Shown here: piece by piece, positions 42,117 through 51,191 of the stretch
How positions within the stretch are numbered: the stretch's first letter is position 1
Layout: the number at the start of each line of letters is the position of its first letter
Assembly: GCF_009932395.1 (NCBI RefSeq)
Contig: NZ_LSRS01000006.1
Location: forward strand, 1-64,000
Reading direction: 5' to 3'
DNA: 64,000 nucleotides
From: Sporotomaculum syntrophicum
Lineage (GTDB): Bacteria; Bacillota; Desulfotomaculia; Desulfotomaculales; Desulfallaceae
Translations under genes and position numbers: made by a program
The notes under the pieces: generated by a model
Database searches by the model: none
Told to the model about the DNA's origin: nothing
What the model saw: only the letters and a program-made list of their open reading frames with translations

Positions 42117-43676
42117 TTAAGAAGTGAGAGCATTAATTTTCTTGCCTCTATCGGTGTAAGAGGTATGCAGCAGTTCCTCGGACAGCTCACTCATGGGGTG
42201 CTGTAAAAATTTCTCGTAAATAGCCAGTATTTCGGAGTTCTCGTGGCTTGCACGGAGCGGTGCTTTAGCATCTGCCTGATACAGGCTGTTGATTCTGGCC
42301 ATACGTATCTCATCAGAGGGCGGTACCGAAGACCTGGGTTGTCCTCCACCGTTGATGCACCCGCCGGGACAGGACATGAACTCCACGAAATGCCAGGGAG
42401 CGTTACCCGCGCGCACCGCATCCAGGACCTGCCGTGCATTGCTTAGGCCGTGGCAAACGGCTACCTTCACTGTTCCCACACCGGGCACCTCCACGGCTGC
42501 CTCTTTTACACCTTCCAGGTAACGTACCGGGGTAAGGTTGAATAAATCGGCCGGGGGCTGCTGCTTGGTGATCAGGAAATACGCGGAGCGTACCGCCGCC
42601 TCCATAACGCCGCCTGTAGCGCCGAAGATAATAGCGCCGCCGGTGCCTTCACCCATAATGGGATCATAGTTTTCTTCAGGCAGTTTGGATAAGTCGATTT
42701 TTTGCTGCTTAATCAACCGGGCCAGCTCCCGGGTGGTTAAGACCACATCTACATCTTGTATATCTTTTTTATGCCAGTAATGGGCGCTGTCGTTCATTTC
42801 AGGGCGCTGCGCCTCGAATTTTTTGGCAGTGCAGGGCATAATGGATACCGATACGATGTTTTCCGGTTTTATATTTTTAACCTTGGCGTAATAGGTTTTA
42901 GCAACTGCCCCCAGCATTTGCTGCGGAGATTTACAGCTGGACATATGGGGTAGCAGGTCCGGGTAGAAGTATTCACAAAACTTCACCCAGCCCGGGCTGC
43001 AGGAGGTGAACTGGGGCAGCGGTGCATTTATTTCGCCGGTAACCCTTTTAATCAGCTCGGTGGCTTCTTCCATGATGGTGAGGTCAGCAGTAAAATTGGT
43101 ATCGAATACTGCGTCGAAGCCCAAGCGTTTTAAAGCCGCGACCTGCTGGCCGACTACCCAGGTGCCGGGGGGAAGCCCGAATTCCTCGCCCAGAGCTACC
43201 CTGGTGGCGGGAGCTGTTTGCACGATGACATGCTTGTTGGGGTCGTTAATGGCCTGCGTTACTTTTTGGGTATCGTCACGTTCAGTGATGGCTGCGGTGG
43301 GGCACCAGAGGGTGCACTGCCCGCAGTTAACGCAGATAATGTCGTCGGCCATGGGCATGCCATAGTGACCGGCTACGGTTTGGACCCTGGTGCAGACTTC
43401 CATGCACTGGCCGCATAAAATGCATTTTTGGTCGTCTCTAACGATGGAAGGGTTATCCGGATCAATAGGCACTCGCCCTCGCACCTGAGCAGGCCAGTTA
43501 CCTCTGCCTTGGTATTGCTGGGGCAGCCACCCGTCCCCGCCGGCCTGCTCTGCCATCGTTGTGGTATTACTACAACCAGTCAGACCTATGGTGATCCCGG
43601 CCAGGCTCAGGCCGCCCATCATTTTGAGAAAGGAGCGCCTGGTTACCTGCTTATCTTCTTTTACTTGGTCATCCAT
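42117..43676 (-). CDS. Tat-exported [FeFe]-hydrogenase catalytic subunit
   Basis: A 519-residue hydrogenase with a twin-arginine signal (TRRSFLKMMGGLSLAG), two [4Fe-4S] motifs (CILCGQCMEVC and CVNCGQCTLWC) and the three H-cluster motifs: TSCSPGWVKF (L1), MPCTAKKFEAQ (L2) and FMSCPGGCINGGGQP (L3). The C-terminal small-subunit-type segment is fused. It oxidises or makes H2 with the diiron H-cluster. Tat export means the cofactor is inserted before export, so HydEFG (60-64 kb) and the Tat genes next door are its natural partners. Good ribosome-binding site AAGGAGG. Confidence 0.95.
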   Translation of the reverse strand: MDDQVKEDKQVTRRSFLKMMGGLSLAGITIGLTGCSNTTTMAEQAGGDGWLPQQYQGRGNWPAQVRGRVPIDPDNPSIVRDDQKCILCGQCMEVCTRVQTVAGHYGMPMADDIICVNCGQCTLWCPTAAITERDDTQKVTQAINDPNKHVIVQTAPATRVALGEEFGLPPGTWVVGQQVAALKRLGFDAVFDTNFTADLTIMEEATELIKRVTGEINAPLPQFTSCSPGWVKFCEYFYPDLLPHMSSCKSPQQMLGAVAKTYYAKVKNIKPENIVSVSIMPCTAKKFEAQRPEMNDSAHYWHKKDIQDVDVVLTTRELARLIKQQKIDLSKLPEENYDPIMGEGTGGAIIFGATGGVMEAAVRSAYFLITKQQPPADLFNLTPVRYLEGVKEAAVEVPGVGTVKVAVCHGLSNARQVLDAVRAGNAPWHFVEFMSCPGGCINGGGQPRSSVPPSDEIRMARINSLYQADAKAPLRASHENSEILAIYEKFLQHPMSELSEELLHTSYTDRGKKINALTS

Positions 43677-43764
43677 AAATTAAGCCTCCTTGGGTCAGAC
43701 TTAAATACTCAGTAAGTTAACTATCTACGAATTAAAACGTTAATAAAAAAGCCTTTCTTTTTCC

Positions 43765-44592
43765 TTATTCAGTCATTGCTCCGCGGTGCCTGATTTTATC
43801 CAGTAGGTTTTTTAAAGTTGCCTTAGGATTAAAGGTTTTGCCGGCCTGTTTACGTCGTGCCTGCCATTCCACGGCGCGGACGATGGTGGCGCTTATTTCG
43901 TATAGCAGGTACATTGGAGCGGCCATCAGCAATACCGAGAAGATGTCGGGTGAAGCCACAAGCGCGGAGGCAATAACTACAGAAGCAAGGATGGCTATTT
44001 TCCGTGCCTTAATCATGGTGCGATAGCTGATTACGCCCAGCTTGGCCAGGCAATAGCTAGCCAGGGGCAGTTCAAATACCAGCCCGAAAGGCAGCAGAAA
44101 GTTTAAAGTGAAGGATACATATTTGCCTATAGTGAGCATAGGCAGCAGCTCACTGCCCCCGTAGCTCAACAAAAAGTTGACACACATGCGGAATACCACT
44201 AGAAAGCCAAAGGCTATGCCTCCCATAAAAAACAGAAAAGACAATAAGATAAACAAAGTAAAGTAAATGCGCTCTACCTTATACAGTGCAGGTATAATAA
44301 ACCCCCAAAACTGCCAGAGGGTGATGGGCAGGGAGGCCAAAAACCCCAAAAAAAAGGCCAGCTTTAATTTGGTCATTATTGCTTCAGTGACGCCGATATA
44401 GATTACATCGTAATCTTTGCTGGTGATGGGCTCCAGTAATATTTTGAGTACGGGATCGCTAAAAAACCAGCAGACCCCTGCGGTAATAAAGGTGGCGATA
44501 AGCGATACGATGATTACCCGGCGCAGTTCCTCAAGATGTTGAATGACCGATTGTTCGTCCTGCTGGGATGCCCGCTGGTTGATGAGAATCAC
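43765..44592 (-). CDS. tatC: Twin-arginine translocase TatC
   Basis: A 275-residue TatC: N-terminal HLEELRRVIIVSL, six membrane helices and the conserved FGLVFELPL in the pore region. It recognises the RR signal peptide. GTG start directly after AAGGGG, so the exact start is uncertain. It lies between tatA and the hydrogenase gene, which suggests a Tat pair dedicated to that enzyme. Confidence 0.93.
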   Translation of the reverse strand: MILINQRASQQDEQSVIQHLEELRRVIIVSLIATFITAGVCWFFSDPVLKILLEPITSKDYDVIYIGVTEAIMTKLKLAFFLGFLASLPITLWQFWGFIIPALYKVERIYFTLFILLSFLFFMGGIAFGFLVVFRMCVNFLLSYGGSELLPMLTIGKYVSFTLNFLLPFGLVFELPLASYCLAKLGVISYRTMIKARKIAILASVVIASALVASPDIFSVLLMAAPMYLLYEISATIVRAVEWQARRKQAGKTFNPKATLKNLLDKIRHRGAMTE

Positions 44593-44628
44593 CCCCTTAA
44601 GCTTTGCCGGCTTTATATGCCAGAGTTT

Positions 44629-44877
44629 TTACTGCAGATTGGTGTTTTGCGGTGCGTTTTGGACTGAAGCGGCGGCATTGTTGGCTACTTTTAGTTCTTC
44701 GCTGTTTGGTTTGGCTTCTTTTTTCTCATCATCTTCAGAGAATGAGTGCCGCATGTCCCGCAGTGCTTTACCCATCGCCTTAGCAGCGTCGGGCAGTTTT
44801 CCTGGCCCATAAATTATCAGGACTACAACAAGGATAAGAATTAAATGGGTTGGTTGAAAGATTCCGCCAAACATCAA
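44629..44877 (-). CDS. tatA: Twin-arginine translocase TatA/TatE subunit
   Basis: An 82-residue protein: one membrane helix (HLILILVVVLIIYGPGKLPD with the FxxGP-type hinge) followed by the amphipathic helix AAKAMGKALRDMRHSF and a charged tail. It forms the pore with TatC. First gene of the operon on the minus strand. GGAGG before ATG. Confidence 0.92.
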   Translation of the reverse strand: MMFGGIFQPTHLILILVVVLIIYGPGKLPDAAKAMGKALRDMRHSFSEDDEKKEAKPNSEELKVANNAAASVQNAPQNTNLQ

Positions 44878-45145
44878 TACCCCTCCTTTTTATGCATGTA
44901 TTTATTACTTAATAATTGAATTGTATGATTATTCTAGATAAAATCATAGTAAAACTCAGTATATCAAGCAAACACCCTGAATACTGAATACGCAGCTGAA
45001 GCATAGGGGCAATGGAAAGTATGCCTGTCTGTTTATTTATATTAAGATAAACAGGAGGTTTATGATCTTAATCTTAGAAACCTCATCTCTAAATTAAGAC
45101 GCATACAAAGGGAAGGTGGTTCATATTTGGGGAGAAAAAATATTT

Positions 45146-45751
45146 TTAGACGAGATAATATCTAACTCTAAAATCCACTCCAATTTCGTTAGCAATGGCT
45201 CGACAGGTTTGAATATCTTTTGGGGAAATCACATCTACAACAGTTAAAATAACCTTAGGGACATGTTTTTTGCACTTTATGGCAAATTCAAGCATTGCAT
45301 CGAAAGCGGCATCTCCGTACATTGAATGGCAGAAAGCCTGGTAACTAGCTTTATTACTCGCATTCATACTAATCGAAACAGTATCCACCCAGCCTTCCAA
45401 GAGGGGGGTGATATCCTGTTCGAATATCAGGTTGGCTTGACCGTTAGTGTTGATGCGTATAGGTATATTGTTAGAGGACTTTATTTTTTTGCAAATCTCA
45501 ACTATATCCAGGGCGCGCATCATTGGTTCTCCATAACCGCAAAATACCAGTTCCTGATATCTGGATAGATCACACTCTTGTATTGCTTGTATAATTTCAT
45601 CTACAGTGGGTTCACGGTCAAGCCATAGATTACTTGCATTACCAACTCCGTCAGCTTTGGACCGCACACAAAAAGAACAATTGTTGCTGCAGCGATTAGT
45701 TATGTTAAGATAAAGTGAATCGCCAATTTCATAAGTAATGGTCATGGACAT
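45146..45751 (-). CDS. Radical SAM protein (TatD-linked type)
   Basis: A 201-residue radical SAM protein with CSNNCSFC (CxxxCxxC), the SAM-binding VFCGYGEPMMR and SMNASN. It matches the TatD-nuclease-associated radical SAM family in general appearance, but no tatD is adjacent here. Short length means only a partial TIM barrel plus core. Substrate unknown. It may be transcribed alone; GGAGAG is the ribosome-binding site. Confidence 0.75.
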   Translation of the reverse strand: MSMTITYEIGDSLYLNITNRCSNNCSFCVRSKADGVGNASNLWLDREPTVDEIIQAIQECDLSRYQELVFCGYGEPMMRALDIVEICKKIKSSNNIPIRINTNGQANLIFEQDITPLLEGWVDTVSISMNASNKASYQAFCHSMYGDAAFDAMLEFAIKCKKHVPKVILTVVDVISPKDIQTCRAIANEIGVDFRVRYYLV

Positions 45752-46231
45752 AAATTTAAACTCTCCTAACTATATTAGATACTATGAACAACTTATTTTA
45801 TTCTCTGTTTTATTTACGCATCTTAACATAGAGGCGTCAAGAGAATATTTTACAATTCTATAATATTTTAAGGTTAGCCCTTTAATCAACCTGCCCATAA
45901 ATGCATACGCACTGCTAAAATTTTTATCCAAGGGCACAGCTGGCTGGTCATACTGTAATCCAATTGGTTAAACTTTTTGACATAAAATTATTAAATTTCA
46001 TAGGCAGTGTTCAAAGGCTGTCACTTGCTGTTTAAGTTTCTGCGCGAATTGTTGTTCCTATCTTCAAAATTTGGTTTCAATGGTTAAGCTGTATATAACC
46101 GGTGTAAAAAAACCTGGACTACTGCCGTTAGACTGTCCAATACCGGGGAACAATAATATTATTTGTACGTCTTTTTTTATGAGCAATCTTGTCCGGGTGC
46201 GCTTAAATTTTAATCAAAGGAGGGTCTGGAG
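45752..46231. other. AT-rich intergenic stretch with no recognised feature
   Basis: About 480 bases between the divergent radical SAM and lipoprotein genes. No supported ORF, RNA family or repeat was found; promoters for the two genes presumably lie here. Confidence 0.5.
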
Positions 46232-46918
46232 ATAAAACATAAATTTATAACCTTGATGATATTTGTTTTGTTTGTTCTGGGGTTAGCAGCTTGTAATGCA
46301 GAGCCAGGTAATAACGGAGAAAAGGTGAACCAGCAAAATGGAACCACAGGCGCCAATTCATCTACTGTCGGCAATGTATTGAATACTGACCCGGATGAAG
46401 GCAGCCGGGCTAACACGGAGAGTATTATACGTGGCCGGGCGGCAGAAATTCTTGCTTTTATTAAGGCCAAGGACATGGAATCCCTTGCTCAAGCAGTGCA
46501 TCCGGATAAAGGTGTTCGCTTTTCACCTTATGGTTATGTGAATAAAGAAAAAGATCTGGTGTTTACCGCTGACAAAGTCAGGCAGTTACCGTCGGACAAT
46601 ACCGTGTACGTTTGGGGAAGCTATGACGGCTCGGGTGAACCAATAAGACTGAGTTTTGCGGATTATTATAACAAGTTTGTCTACGATAAAGATTTTCTGA
46701 ATGCTAAAGAAGTAGGGTATAACCAAGTTCTGGGTAAGGGCAATAGCTTAATTAACATTGCCGATGTATATCCTGAGGCTAAGTTTGTGGAGTACCACTT
46801 CCCGGGTTTTGATCCACAATATAATGGCATGGATTGGGTAAGTTTACGGCTGGCTTTTGAACAAAAATCTTCGAAGTGGTATCTGGTAGGCGTTATCCAT
46901 GATCAGTGGACGATATAA
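46232..46918 (+). CDS. Lipoprotein of unknown function, apparent AUA start
   Basis: About 228 residues from codon ATA at 46232 (IKHKFITLMIFVLFVLGLAAC if kept), preceded by AAAGGAGG at 8 bases. The positively charged KHK and the lipobox GLAAC require this longer start; the only alternative, TTG 46253, gives a signal peptide without positive charge and no ribosome-binding site. The mature part (about 90-225) looks like a small NTF2-like/SnoaL-type domain with a DKGVRFSPYGYV segment. Function unknown. Confidence 0.7.
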   Translation: MKHKFITLMIFVLFVLGLAACNAEPGNNGEKVNQQNGTTGANSSTVGNVLNTDPDEGSRANTESIIRGRAAEILAFIKAKDMESLAQAVHPDKGVRFSPYGYVNKEKDLVFTADKVRQLPSDNTVYVWGSYDGSGEPIRLSFADYYNKFVYDKDFLNAKEVGYNQVLGKGNSLINIADVYPEAKFVEYHFPGFDPQYNGMDWVSLRLAFEQKSSKWYLVGVIHDQWTI

Positions 46919-47006
46919 ATTTTCGAACTGAAAACTAGGTTTATAAGAAGAAAGCAGCGATCTTAAAAAAATTGTTTAAAAATTACTTAACAGGTGTATA
47001 ATTTAC

Positions 47007-47048
47007 ATGGACGGTTCTTTGTTTTAGTTAACAAAAGAAGCCGTCCAT
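47007..47048 (+). promoter_or_regulatory. Hairpin in the gltX leader
   Basis: ATGGACGG (47007-47014) pairs with CCGTCCAT (47041-47048), with an inner TTCTTTGTT/AACAAAAGAA stem. A TATAAT box lies at 46997-47002, just before. No T-box sequence (AGGGTGGNACCGCG) is present. Confidence 0.55.
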
Positions 47049-47079
47049 AAATTTAATAAAAAGAGAATGAGGGTAAACG

Positions 47080-48720
47080 ATGGATTATAAAAAGTTGGCG
47101 GAGATGCTTTTCCCGGATATAACTAAATCAATGGCTTATTATGAAGAAATCGTGTTTCCCAGTAGAGAATTAAGCACGGGAGCAAAGGTTACTAGATTAG
47201 CCCCTAGCCCTACAGGTTTTATTCACCTGGGCAATTTATATGGGGCTTTCGTGGATGAGCGTTTAGCCCACCAAAGTAACGGGATATTTATACTGCGTAT
47301 CGAAGATACCGATGAAAAACGCAAGGTAGAGGGAGCCGTAAAACTCATTATTTCATCCTTGGCCTATTTTAACCTAATGTTTGACGAAGGAGCAAGCATT
47401 GATGGGGAAGTAGGAAATTACGGCCCGTATTTTCAAAGCAATCGCGGAGAGATATATCAAACGGTAGCTAAATATCTAGTTGAGATTGGTAGGGCGTATC
47501 CCTGCTTTTGTACTGAGGAAGAGCTGGGAGAGATAAGGAAGCAGCAAATAGCTGCCAATGTAAACACAGGATATTATGGTAAATGGGCCAGGGATAGAGA
47601 TTTATCCCTGGAAGAAGTCCAAGCAAATTTACAAAATAATATAAGCTTTGTACTTCGATTAAGATCAATGGGCAACGAAGATTCCACATTTGAAATAGAT
47701 GATGCTATTAGAGGTCAACTTTCATTACCTGTAAATTATCAGGATGTAGTTATATTAAAAACTAACGGCATTCCGACTTATCATTTTGCCCATGTGGTGG
47801 ACGATCACCTGATGAGGGTGACCCATGTTGTCAGGGGCGAAGAATGGCTTTCTACCTTGCCGATACATTATGAATTATTTAAGACATTAGGATGGGAGCT
47901 GCCGGTATACTGCCATACGGCTCATTTAATGAAGATAGACAATGGGGTAAAGAGGAAGTTATCCAAGAGAAAAGATCCCGAATTGGGTTTAGAGTATTAC
48001 ATGAAACTGGGCTATCATCCAGCTGCAGTTAGAGAATACTTGCTGACGATTTTAAATTCCAATTTCGAAGAATGGAGAATTAAAAATCCAGACAGTAGTA
48101 CGGATGCTTTTCAATTTGCATTAAATAAAATGAGCAATTCCGGTGCTTTATTTGACTTGGACAAACTTAATGATATCAGCAAAAATGTTTTATTAAAAAT
48201 TCCAGTGGAAGAAATTTATGATTTTCTACTTAAATGGGCAGAGGAATATAAAAAAGATATAGTTAACCCTTTAACTTACCATAAAGATGCTGTGCTTAAA
48301 TTGTTATCTATAGGTAGAGATTCTGCTAAGCCACGTAAAGATTTAATATATTGTGAACAGATATTTGATTTTATCAGTTATTTCTTTGATGATTACTTCC
48401 AAATTGTTGATAAGTATCCGAAAAATATAGAGGATGAGGAAGCGAAAAAATTACTGAAAGCATACTTGGATACCTATAATCACAGTGATGATCAAAACCA
48501 GTGGTTTGATAAAATTAGAGCAATAGCAGCGGTAAATGGATATGCAGAAAAACCAAAGGACTATAAGAAAAATCCCCAAATGTACAAAGGCCATGTTGGT
48601 GATGTAAGTACTGTAATAAGAATAGCTGTTATAGGCCGCAGCTCATCACCGGATGTTTGGGAGCTCCAGCAAATAATGGGTGAAGAAAAAGTTAGGAGAA
48701 GAATTCAAAATTTGTTATAG
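47080..48720 (+). CDS. gltX: Glutamyl-tRNA synthetase-like protein
   Basis: A 546-residue class I glutamate-tRNA ligase: HIGH-type motif LAPSPTGFIHLGNLYGAF, the EDTDEKRKVEGA segment, HVVDDHLMRVTHVVRGEEW and KMSKS-type KLSKRKDPEL. It is longer than the usual about 485 residues because of an extended anticodon-binding region and a 50-residue tail (GHVGDVSTVIRIAVIGRSSSPD). It could be a second, divergent copy or a GlnRS-like/non-discriminating form. Lower GC than the surrounding genes hints at transfer. Confidence 0.88.
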   Translation: MDYKKLAEMLFPDITKSMAYYEEIVFPSRELSTGAKVTRLAPSPTGFIHLGNLYGAFVDERLAHQSNGIFILRIEDTDEKRKVEGAVKLIISSLAYFNLMFDEGASIDGEVGNYGPYFQSNRGEIYQTVAKYLVEIGRAYPCFCTEEELGEIRKQQIAANVNTGYYGKWARDRDLSLEEVQANLQNNISFVLRLRSMGNEDSTFEIDDAIRGQLSLPVNYQDVVILKTNGIPTYHFAHVVDDHLMRVTHVVRGEEWLSTLPIHYELFKTLGWELPVYCHTAHLMKIDNGVKRKLSKRKDPELGLEYYMKLGYHPAAVREYLLTILNSNFEEWRIKNPDSSTDAFQFALNKMSNSGALFDLDKLNDISKNVLLKIPVEEIYDFLLKWAEEYKKDIVNPLTYHKDAVLKLLSIGRDSAKPRKDLIYCEQIFDFISYFFDDYFQIVDKYPKNIEDEEAKKLLKAYLDTYNHSDDQNQWFDKIRAIAAVNGYAEKPKDYKKNPQMYKGHVGDVSTVIRIAVIGRSSSPDVWELQQIMGEEKVRRRIQNLL

Positions 48721-49137
48721 TGGTTTTTCACTTTTATGCTGATTAAAAAATACCCTGCGTCTGGTTTGCAACGGTGGGGTATTTCTTCTGATGTAGATTA
48801 AGGTATTTTTGATAAACTGTTGCGGGGCATCTGAGCCAATACCTGTTCCAGTTCGGCTAAATCTACCGGCTTGCCAAGTGACAATCAAAACCGGCATCAG
48901 CAGGATTTTAAGGTGTTCATTAAAAAATTGCTCAGCGGTAAAGGTTTTACCAGCTGCACGGATGCTTTGGTTGATTTGTGCAGCTTAGAAGTGGAGGTTA
49001 ACTGACCAGGTAGACAGGGTGCGATGTGCCTAAATGGGTAACAGTGCTGTGGGGATAGTTTAAGGCCTTCGTTGGTGGTACGAAGGCCTTTGCTAACAGT
49101 ATTTGCCGTAAGACGAAAAGATAAGTATATAGGGACC
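48721..49137. other. Degenerate stretch with a response-regulator remnant
   Basis: About 417 bases with no intact gene. The minus strand at 48798-48878 reads GKPVDLAELEQVLAQMPRN before a stop, the typical C-terminal KPVD..EL of a receiver domain, without the rest. A separate plus-strand stretch 48891-49004 reads open to a TGA but has no start. An 11-bp inverted repeat lies at 49062-49090. Confidence 0.5.
49062..49090. repeat. 11-bp hairpin downstream of mscL
   Basis: AAGGCCTTCGT (49062-49072) pairs with ACGAAGGCCTT (49080-49090). It is downstream of the minus-strand mscL and may end its transcript, although the T-run is weak. Confidence 0.55.
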
Positions 49138-49581
49138 TTAATCCTGGTCCGATGTGCAGTAGGGGCATTTCGTAGCATCAATATGAATCGTACTAAAGCA
49201 ATATTTGCATGTTTTCTCGGTTACAAGTGCCGGTTCCTCTTTCTTTTTGTTAAGTTTATTAATTTGTTTAATAACGATAAAAATTGAGAAGGCAATAATC
49301 AGAAAGTCTAGGATATTATTTAAAAATAGGCCGTAATTCAAGGTAGCCGCACCGGCTTTTTGGGCTTCTTCCAAGGTTTTGAAGTTGCCGTCACCCAGTG
49401 TAATAAACAGGTTGGTAAAATTAATATTGCCGGAAACTAACCCAATTAAAGGCATGATGATATCATTGACCATTGAGGTAACGATTTTTCCAAAGGCTCC
49501 GCCGATCACAACACCAACTGCTAAATCAATAACATTTCCCCGCATGGCAAATTCTTTAAATTCTTTCCACACTCTTAACAC
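49138..49581 (-). CDS. mscL: Large-conductance mechanosensitive channel MscL with zinc-ribbon tail
   Basis: A 147-residue MscL: helix-1 pore ([27 protein letters not shown]), periplasmic loop, second helix and cytoplasmic end. After the usual stop position ([12 protein letters not shown]) it has a tail with two CxxC pairs ([18 protein letters not shown]), a zinc ribbon. It is the main turgor-release valve. The role of the tail is unknown to me; gating control by zinc or redox is possible. GGAGG before ATG. Confidence 0.9.
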   Translation of the reverse strand: MLRVWKEFKEFAMRGNVIDLAVGVVIGGAFGKIVTSMVNDIIMPLIGLVSGNINFTNLFITLGDGNFKTLEEAQKAGAATLNYGLFLNNILDFLIIAFSIFIVIKQINKLNKKKEEPALVTEKTCKYCFSTIHIDATKCPYCTSDQD

Positions 49582-49989
49582 CTCCCATTATGCTATGAGA
49601 ATTTTTGGAACTTATATTCCCTGATATGCTTAGGCAATATATGGGATCAAACATAGTCCTGGAATATCGTTTTATTTCGTTAATTGCTTTACTGGGGTCA
49701 TGTTCTCTTTATAAATGCGGTGTGATGTCATAGCATCATGGCTGTCTGCAATTCTAATAATTCTTACCAGTAAAGGAATGTTCTAATTTTTCTTAATTAT
49801 TATAACACGTTTTAGTTGAAAAGTAGATAATCTCCTGTTCTTATTAATATATTTTTTGTTGGTGTTAAAATGGTAGCGACTGTTAATGAATGTGAATTGC
49901 TTATGATTGGCTAATAGAGAGAATGGAAAAAAATTTATTAGCGGCTGTGCAGTGTATATGGGTTTAAATGTCATTGGCACACTAGCCAG

Positions 49990-50208
49990 CAGAGATAAGT
50001 CGATGCACCATTACCAATCGCGTTAAGGTAACCGAAGGGTGAAGGGAGGTATTGCCGGGAGGACATGCAGAAAGGTTGACCCGCATGAATAAATTTTAAC
50101 TCTAAAGGAAGGTTATGGCCTTTTGGATCTGTGCGCAATAAACGCAGCTATAAATAGCAAATAGTAAAGGCATTCCAGCTTAACATAAGCGGGGTGCCTT
50201 TTATATTT
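49990..50208 (+). ncRNA. Candidate structured RNA upstream of the SPOCS gene
   Basis: CATGC and GCATG close a 14-base loop near 50064-50087; GGTAACCGAAGGG and GGGAGGTATTGCC lie within, and the unit ends in a terminator at 50166-50208. It does not match a riboswitch family I know. Purine richness and absence of ORF suggest RNA. Boundaries are approximate. Confidence 0.35.
50166..50208 (+). terminator. Terminator of the candidate RNA
   Basis: AAAGGCATTCC pairs with GGGGTGCCTTT (11 bp with two G-U), followed by TTATATTTCT. Confidence 0.75.
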
Positions 50209-50370
50209 CTTAAATAAATCTAATTGGAAACTTTTTCAACCAGCATTTAATATAATGTCTAATGTCGCTTTTTAGAGATTGTTTAGTTAGGCCGGGTGAG
50301 AGTAACACATATGGAACTAATTTCATACATTGGTATCGTAAGTTAAATAAAATTCAAGGAGGCAAAAATA

Positions 50371-51117
50371 ATGTATGAAGTTGATGCTAAACCATCAGAA
50401 AAAATGGTTAAAAAACAGGTTTTGGATGTTAAAGCTACTACTGAGGCATTGTGTGACAATACCCCCGTTACTCCAGCACCAATAACCACTGCTATAGCCA
50501 AAATACCGGTTGTACTTGCAGAGCTGACTGTACAGATTAACATTGATGCCAAGATTAACTTACCTGAGCCCGCTATTGAGCTCAAACGCATTAACAAACG
50601 TTTAAAAGTTACCCAGTGCCGGCTTATCCAAAATACCAATAAGCTATTTATCAGCGGCTTCATCCGCAAGAACATTGAATACGCCACTCGTAAGTTTTCC
50701 AATAAAGAAGGTATTTGCGGAAATATCTCTCACTGCACTGTCGATGTGCCCTGGAACTGTGTCACAGCTATTACTGAATTCGTGACAGCTCCGGCTCCTG
50801 TGTTGTTTAACACTTCAGATCAATTTGAATACCTGGTACAACAAGATCTTGGCCCCAAATTCCCGGCAAAAGACCAGTTATTGTCCGGCGACCTGACTGA
50901 ACTGAATCAAGTAACAACCGAATTCTTTAACGAGCTTCCATTCTGTGAATTAATCAGTGCTACTATTACCGAGTTTGATGAGGCACTGGACCGGAAAGAT
51001 CCGTACTATGCTGCTCCTTTTGAGGAATTCGAATTCGACAGTATTCAAGAAAAAATTGTTATTGATCTGACCCTTAAAGTACTGCAGAAACAACAGGTAG
51101 CCATTAATGGTCTTTAG
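50371..51117 (+). CDS. SPOCS-domain (DUF3794) protein, CsxC-like
   Basis: A 248-residue protein with alternating hydrophobic positions of a beta-rich SPOCS/DUF3794 fold (VLDVKATTEALC; LAELTVQINIDAKINLPEPAIELKRINKRLKVTQCRLI; NKLFISGFIRKNIEYAT). Such proteins form coat or exosporium layers in clostridial spores (CsxC of C. sporogenes is my comparison). Good GGAGG site. Neighbouring genes also look like spore-surface proteins. Confidence 0.75.
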   Translation: MYEVDAKPSEKMVKKQVLDVKATTEALCDNTPVTPAPITTAIAKIPVVLAELTVQINIDAKINLPEPAIELKRINKRLKVTQCRLIQNTNKLFISGFIRKNIEYATRKFSNKEGICGNISHCTVDVPWNCVTAITEFVTAPAPVLFNTSDQFEYLVQQDLGPKFPAKDQLLSGDLTELNQVTTEFFNELPFCELISATITEFDEALDRKDPYYAAPFEEFEFDSIQEKIVIDLTLKVLQKQQVAINGL

Positions 51118-51191
51118 CGGCTAAAAAGGTGTAACTGTCAATTACCACATAACATAAAGTAAGAAGCCAAGATAAATAATATCTTGGCTTC

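Larger units (their letters stand above)
49582..50370. other. 789-base gap with a possible structured RNA
   Basis: No supported protein gene lies here. The segment from about 49990 to 50208 is purine-rich, ends in an 11-bp terminator and has internal pairing; see the separate entry. The rest (49600-49980) is AT-rich and shows nothing I can support. Confidence 0.45.

Noticed and set aside
46920-47079. T-box riboswitch in front of gltX
   Set aside because: No T-box core sequence was found; only a plain hairpin is present.
49990-50100. THF or lysine riboswitch, because of CGCGTTAAG and purine-rich blocks
   Set aside because: The remaining conserved blocks and pairing of those families are absent.
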